Below, in pieces: positions 63,741 through 64,000 of a stretch of DNA of 64,000 bases (positions are counted from its first letter, which is position 1; every line of letters begins with the position of its first letter). The position numbers and the translations under genes were made by a program. The notes beneath the pieces are model-generated. The model searched no databases. It saw only the letters and a list, made by a program, of their open reading frames with translations, and had not been told where the DNA came from. This DNA comes from Castor canadensis (lineage: Eukaryota > Chordata > Mammalia > Rodentia > Castoridae), in assembly GCF_047511655.1 (NCBI RefSeq), contig NC_133389.1, positions 127,603,973-127,667,972 on the forward strand. Reading direction: 5' to 3'.

Positions 63741-63763
63741 ACAAAAAAAAAAAAGAAAAAAAA
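63741..63763 (+). repeat. A-rich low-complexity run
   Basis: Two A runs separated by single G residues. No SINE body recognised next to it. Confidence 0.85.
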
Positions 63764-64000
63764 GCCAAGGCCTGTCTTTTCTCCTGGATGACCACTAGTC
63801 CTTCCAACAGTGAGCCAGCTAGCTAGATTCTTCCCCGAACACACCATCTTTTCCATAAGACAGAAGTATCACTTCCACCCACACTCAGGATGTTAAAACA
63901 TTTGAAGAATGATTTGTTCTGGACCAGAAAAAACCCATGTGGGAAACATTGCATTTCTCTTCCTCCAGGTGTGTGCCATGTGACTAGGTTATAGAGGCAG

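Larger units (their letters stand above)
52741..64000. other. Intergenic region upstream of CHRNA1
   Basis: No gene recognised. By mammalian order CHN1 should lie further right, beyond the window. Repeats: ID SINEs at 52868-52957 and 54640-54698, an LTR-like element at 53850-54205, a long old repeat at 54710-56050, an old L1-like patch near 56170-56345 and a B1 at 57341-57463. From 57465 to 63735 no interspersed repeat was recognised, an unusually clean 6.3 kb for this window. The longest frame (60328-60810, plus strand, 160 codons) has no recognisable domain. Confidence 0.75.

Noticed and set aside
52741..64000. CHN1 3' exons
   Set aside because: Expected further right by gene order, but no chimerin-like coding segment was recognised in this window.

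Overview
This window is nuclear DNA from a placental mammal, almost certainly a rodent. It holds one complete multi-exon protein gene with GT-AG introns, one CpG island and a dense set of interspersed repeats (tRNA-derived ID-type SINEs, 7SL-derived B1-type SINEs, B1+ID composite SINEs, MIR, L1, MaLR-type LTRs and hAT fragments). The abundant composite SINE (a B1-like unit, a short A-rich linker, then a tRNA-like unit carrying 'gtggctcaagtggtagag') looks most like castorimorph rodents (beaver or kangaroo-rat type). That species guess rests on recall of repeat families and is only moderately certain.

Centre (about 37.4-52.75 kb, minus strand): the complete CHRNA1 gene, the alpha-1 subunit of the muscle nicotinic acetylcholine receptor. 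Nine coding exons, all with consensus splice sites, join into an intact 455-residue reading frame (ATG at 52586, TGA ending at 37846). The protein has a signal peptide, an extracellular ligand-binding domain with Cys-loop and the vicinal CC pair, four membrane helices and the M3-M4 loop. A likely polyadenylation signal lies about 395 bases past the stop. Upstream of the ATG is the paired E-box arrangement expected of a muscle-specific promoter. Intron 3 holds a MIR element matching, as far as I recall it, the one that became the human-specific P3A exon; here it looks unusable.

Left (1-37.4 kb): a CpG island at about 7.74-8.68 kb with a strong minus-strand splice donor at 8288-8287. By mammalian gene order (WIPF1 - CHRNA1 - CHN1, all in the same direction) this is probably the promoter and non-coding first exon of WIPF1. 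In that case 1-8.29 kb is WIPF1 intron 1 and about 8.7-37.4 kb is the WIPF1-CHRNA1 intergenic region. No WIPF1 coding exon is visible.

Right (52.75-64 kb): intergenic DNA upstream of CHRNA1, towards CHN1, which is not reached. It holds old repeats and long single-copy stretches. Two CTCF-like motifs (31.56 and 56.95 kb) flank CHRNA1. Apart from the CHRNA1 exons, the open reading frames in the window look like chance, CpG-island or repeat frames. I see no bacterial-type systems, CRISPR arrays, tRNA or rRNA genes.
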